This document shows positions 5,707-7,093 of a stretch of DNA of 7,093 bases, one piece after another; positions within the stretch are counted from its first letter, which is position 1; each line of letters starts with the position of its first letter. The notes under the pieces are model-generated. The model ran no database searches. It was not told where the DNA came from and saw only the letters and a list, made by a program, of their open reading frames with translations. The position numbers were made by a program, and so were the translations under genes. Source of the stretch: Promethearchaeum sp. (GTDB lineage: Archaea; Asgardarchaeota; Lokiarchaeia; Sigyniarchaeales; Promethearchaeaceae). Where the stretch lies: the NCBI GenBank assembly GCA_030611625.1, contig JAUWPK010000197.1:1-7093 (forward strand), given 5' to 3'.

Positions 5707-6576
5707 ATGTTGAATGTATTTATGAATGAAGAAACCCAAAATTCGTTCAAATCATTTTTAAAAACATACATATTTTTTTTCTTATTTGCGCTCATTTTGA
5801 TTATTGGAACAATTCTTTTTATGATTAATGAAGGTGCGTTGGATATTGCAATAACAAGTGCCTTTTATAATTCCAGTTTTCCTTTAGGGGAACGTTTTTT
5901 CTTGAATAAGGTTCAGCCTTGGAAATTCTTAAATGATCAGAACGATTATTTCGAATATTTTCTATATTTAACATTAATTCCTATGATAATCATTGGATTG
6001 ATTGGTTTAATAACTAAAAAGCAATGGAAATTTCTTCTACGGTATGGGTTATATGCTTTTTTCTCAGCAGTTGTGGGTCCAGGTATTGTAGTGAATTTTA
6101 TTTTTAAAGATTTATGGGGGCGACCAAGACCAAGACAGACAGTTTTATGGCCAAATAGTCCAGATGCAGATAATTATGAGTGGTATTCCCTATGGAAACC
6201 AGTATTTTTAGAAGATCCATCGTTGGTTGGCCAAGGAAAATCATTCCCGTCTGGTCACGTTGCTCTCTTGGCAATATATATTATATTTTTCTTCATGTTC
6301 ATGCATCCAGTTTTATGGGCTAAATTGATTGAAAAAGGTGATGAGAAATCGAAAATCAGAATCTTTAGTGTTTTCAAATGGCTAGGTTTAGCTTTAAGCA
6401 TTATTGTGGGGATCCTTACTGGAATTGGTCGAATAGTGGTAGGTGCTCATCATGCTAGTGATGTTTTATGGAGCTTTGGGATGGTTTGGATTGTAAATGC
6501 GATATTTTATTATTTAATCTTCCAAATTCCTAAATTTGAGAAGAAATTGGTTCTTGAACACAACTTTCAAATATAA
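5707..6576 (+). CDS. PAP2-family membrane phosphatase
   Basis: This 289-residue integral membrane phosphatase would remove phosphate from lipid or isoprenoid phosphates. All three PAP2 motifs are complete. KX6RP has Lys134 and Arg141-Pro142 (KDLWGRPRP). PSGH has Ser182, Gly183 and His184. RX5HX3D has Arg242, His248 and Asp252 (GRIVVGAHHASD). These give the nucleophilic and proton-donor histidines and the phosphate-binding Arg/Lys set. About six hydrophobic helices fit the fold: roughly 20-40, 84-103, 109-133, 186-205, 222-240 and 254-274. The motif-bearing loops lie on one membrane face. Substrate is not predictable; undecaprenyl/dolichyl diphosphate or phosphatidate-like lipids are family options. 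The start at 5707 lacks a clear Shine-Dalgarno, and Met6 at 5722 is an equally good start on a leaderless message. The next membrane gene begins 20 bp downstream. Confidence 0.92.
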   Translation: MLNVFMNEETQNSFKSFLKTYIFFFLFALILIIGTILFMINEGALDIAITSAFYNSSFPLGERFFLNKVQPWKFLNDQNDYFEYFLYLTLIPMIIIGLIGLITKKQWKFLLRYGLYAFFSAVVGPGIVVNFIFKDLWGRPRPRQTVLWPNSPDADNYEWYSLWKPVFLEDPSLVGQGKSFPSGHVALLAIYIIFFFMFMHPVLWAKLIEKGDEKSKIRIFSVFKWLGLALSIIVGILTGIGRIVVGAHHASDVLWSFGMVWIVNAIFYYLIFQIPKFEKKLVLEHNFQI

Positions 6577-6596
6577 CTTCATTTCAATATATTATT

Positions 6597-6974
6597 ATGT
6601 CAGATGATAAGTTAGTTAAATCCGAATCTAAACCTAATTTAAAGCGAATAATCACCCTAGATTTTATCCGTGGTTGCGCTATTATAGGTGTTCTCGGATT
6701 TCATATGCTTGCAGTCACTTATGATGTGGAGGCTCGATTTGATTTAGGAATTGAAAACCTTCCGATTGCATATATCATTTTGGTTGCTATTTTAGGATTT
6801 ATGGGATCGCTTTTCCCAGCATTTGTTTTGATCTCTGCAATTGGAAACACAATTTCAATGGATAAAAGATGGAAAAAATATGTAATAAAAGCAGAAACAC
6901 CTGAAAAAGGGAAGAAAGCAGGTTCTAAGTTATTAAAAACACAGATTTTCAGGATTATTATACCTTTTAGGTGA
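6597..6974 (+). CDS. N-terminal part of an acyltransferase-like (HGSNAT/DUF1624-type) membrane protein, probably truncated
   Basis: The 125 residues look like the beginning of a multi-helix acyltransferase-type membrane protein. RIITLDFIRGCAIIGVLGFH (17-36) carries the Arg-x(3)-LD-x2-RG...H signature that opens these families, where the histidine lies on the first helix. A second hydrophobic stretch (about 56-84) ends in FPAFVLISAIGN. A basic cytoplasmic-type linker (89-118) follows, and the frame stops with TGA after IIIPFR, exactly where a third helix should begin. Relatives are usually 350-400 residues with around ten helices, so this product lacks most of the family fold. The other two plus frames after 6970 close within about ten codons, so no simple frameshift restores it within this window. 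It is likely a degenerate remnant, or possibly a small derived protein. It follows the PAP2 gene by 20 bp and probably shares its mRNA. Confidence 0.6.
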   Translation: MSDDKLVKSESKPNLKRIITLDFIRGCAIIGVLGFHMLAVTYDVEARFDLGIENLPIAYIILVAILGFMGSLFPAFVLISAIGNTISMDKRWKKYVIKAETPEKGKKAGSKLLKTQIFRIIIPFR

Positions 6975-6996
6975 TGACCACCTTTTTTAATTTTTT
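6969..6996 (+). terminator. Hairpin plus T-tract terminator at the end of the acyltransferase-like fragment
   Basis: AGGTG (6969-6973) and CACCT (6979-6983) can pair around a 5-nt loop, followed by T tracts through 6988 and at 6991-6996, with another at 7006-7012. The stop codon TGA (6972-6974) lies partly in the stem. T tracts alone suffice in archaea; the hairpin resembles a bacterial intrinsic terminator. Confidence 0.5.
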
Positions 6997-7047
6997 CTAT
7001 TAAACTTTTTTTAACCTTAATCTAATGAATATTCTCGTACTTCAGAC

Positions 7048-7063
7048 ATACCTCTTTAGGTAT
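7048..7063. repeat. Small inverted repeat in the terminal intergenic stretch
   Basis: ATACCT (7048-7053) and AGGTAT (7058-7063) form a 6-bp stem with a 4-nt loop. The remaining 7013-7093 is AT-rich and holds no gene I can support on either strand. The repeat may be part of a terminator or promoter region of a gene beyond the window, or chance. Confidence 0.3.
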
Positions 7064-7093
7064 TTACTCAATATTTTATGATTTTATAAGTTT

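Noticed and set aside
7025..7081. 18-codon plus-strand ORF from ATG 7025
   Set aside because: It has no ribosome binding site at suitable spacing and spans the small inverted repeat; chance is the simpler explanation.
6975..7093. Continuation of the acyltransferase-like protein in another frame
   Set aside because: Both alternative plus frames stop within about ten codons, and the sequence turns into T tracts and AT-rich non-coding DNA.

Overview
The window is AT-rich and gene-dense, and looks archaeal. The evidence is TATA-like boxes about 25-35 bp ahead of start codons, a gene that begins almost at its predicted transcript start, T-tract terminators, an ADP-forming acyl-CoA synthetase-type protein, and a nucleotidyltransferase/HEPN pair. 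The style of the membrane proteins suggests an uncultured lineage, possibly Asgard-like, but no marker gene here proves it. No rRNA, tRNA, CRISPR array, transposase or phage gene was seen.

Region 1 (1-2130, minus strand) is a probable three-gene operon read right to left. It holds an acyl-CoA synthetase (NDP-forming) alpha-subunit-type protein, a C_GCAxxG_C_C family cysteine protein coupled to it by a 4-bp ATGA overlap, and the first 38-40 codons of an unrecognised protein cut by the window edge. No ATP-grasp beta subunit is visible.

Region 2 (2131-4207, plus strand) starts with a 178-bp divergent intergenic stretch. It contains a TATA-like box and a perfect 18-bp palindrome, followed by a ribbon-helix-helix/nucleotidyltransferase fusion and a HEPN-domain protein. 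This is most likely an autoregulated MNT-HEPN toxin-antitoxin module. A membrane-anchored alpha/beta hydrolase follows 23 bp later and ends tail-to-tail, with a 9-bp overlap, against the next gene.

Region 3 (4199-5581, minus strand) is one large cytoplasmic TIM-barrel protein resembling hypothetical glycoside hydrolases, with a CxCxxC cluster. A possible 18-codon leader ORF precedes it.

Region 4 (5707-7093, plus strand) has a six-helix PAP2 phosphatase with all three catalytic motifs. It is followed by an acyltransferase-like membrane protein that stops just before its expected third helix, at a terminator-like hairpin. This pair would act at the membrane on lipid- or polyprenyl-linked substrates, but the second gene looks truncated.

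The most notable system is the toxin-antitoxin-like module. It carries its own DNA-binding domain on the nucleotidyltransferase and a matching palindromic operator placed between TATA box and start codon. No stretch over 300 bases lacks a gene.
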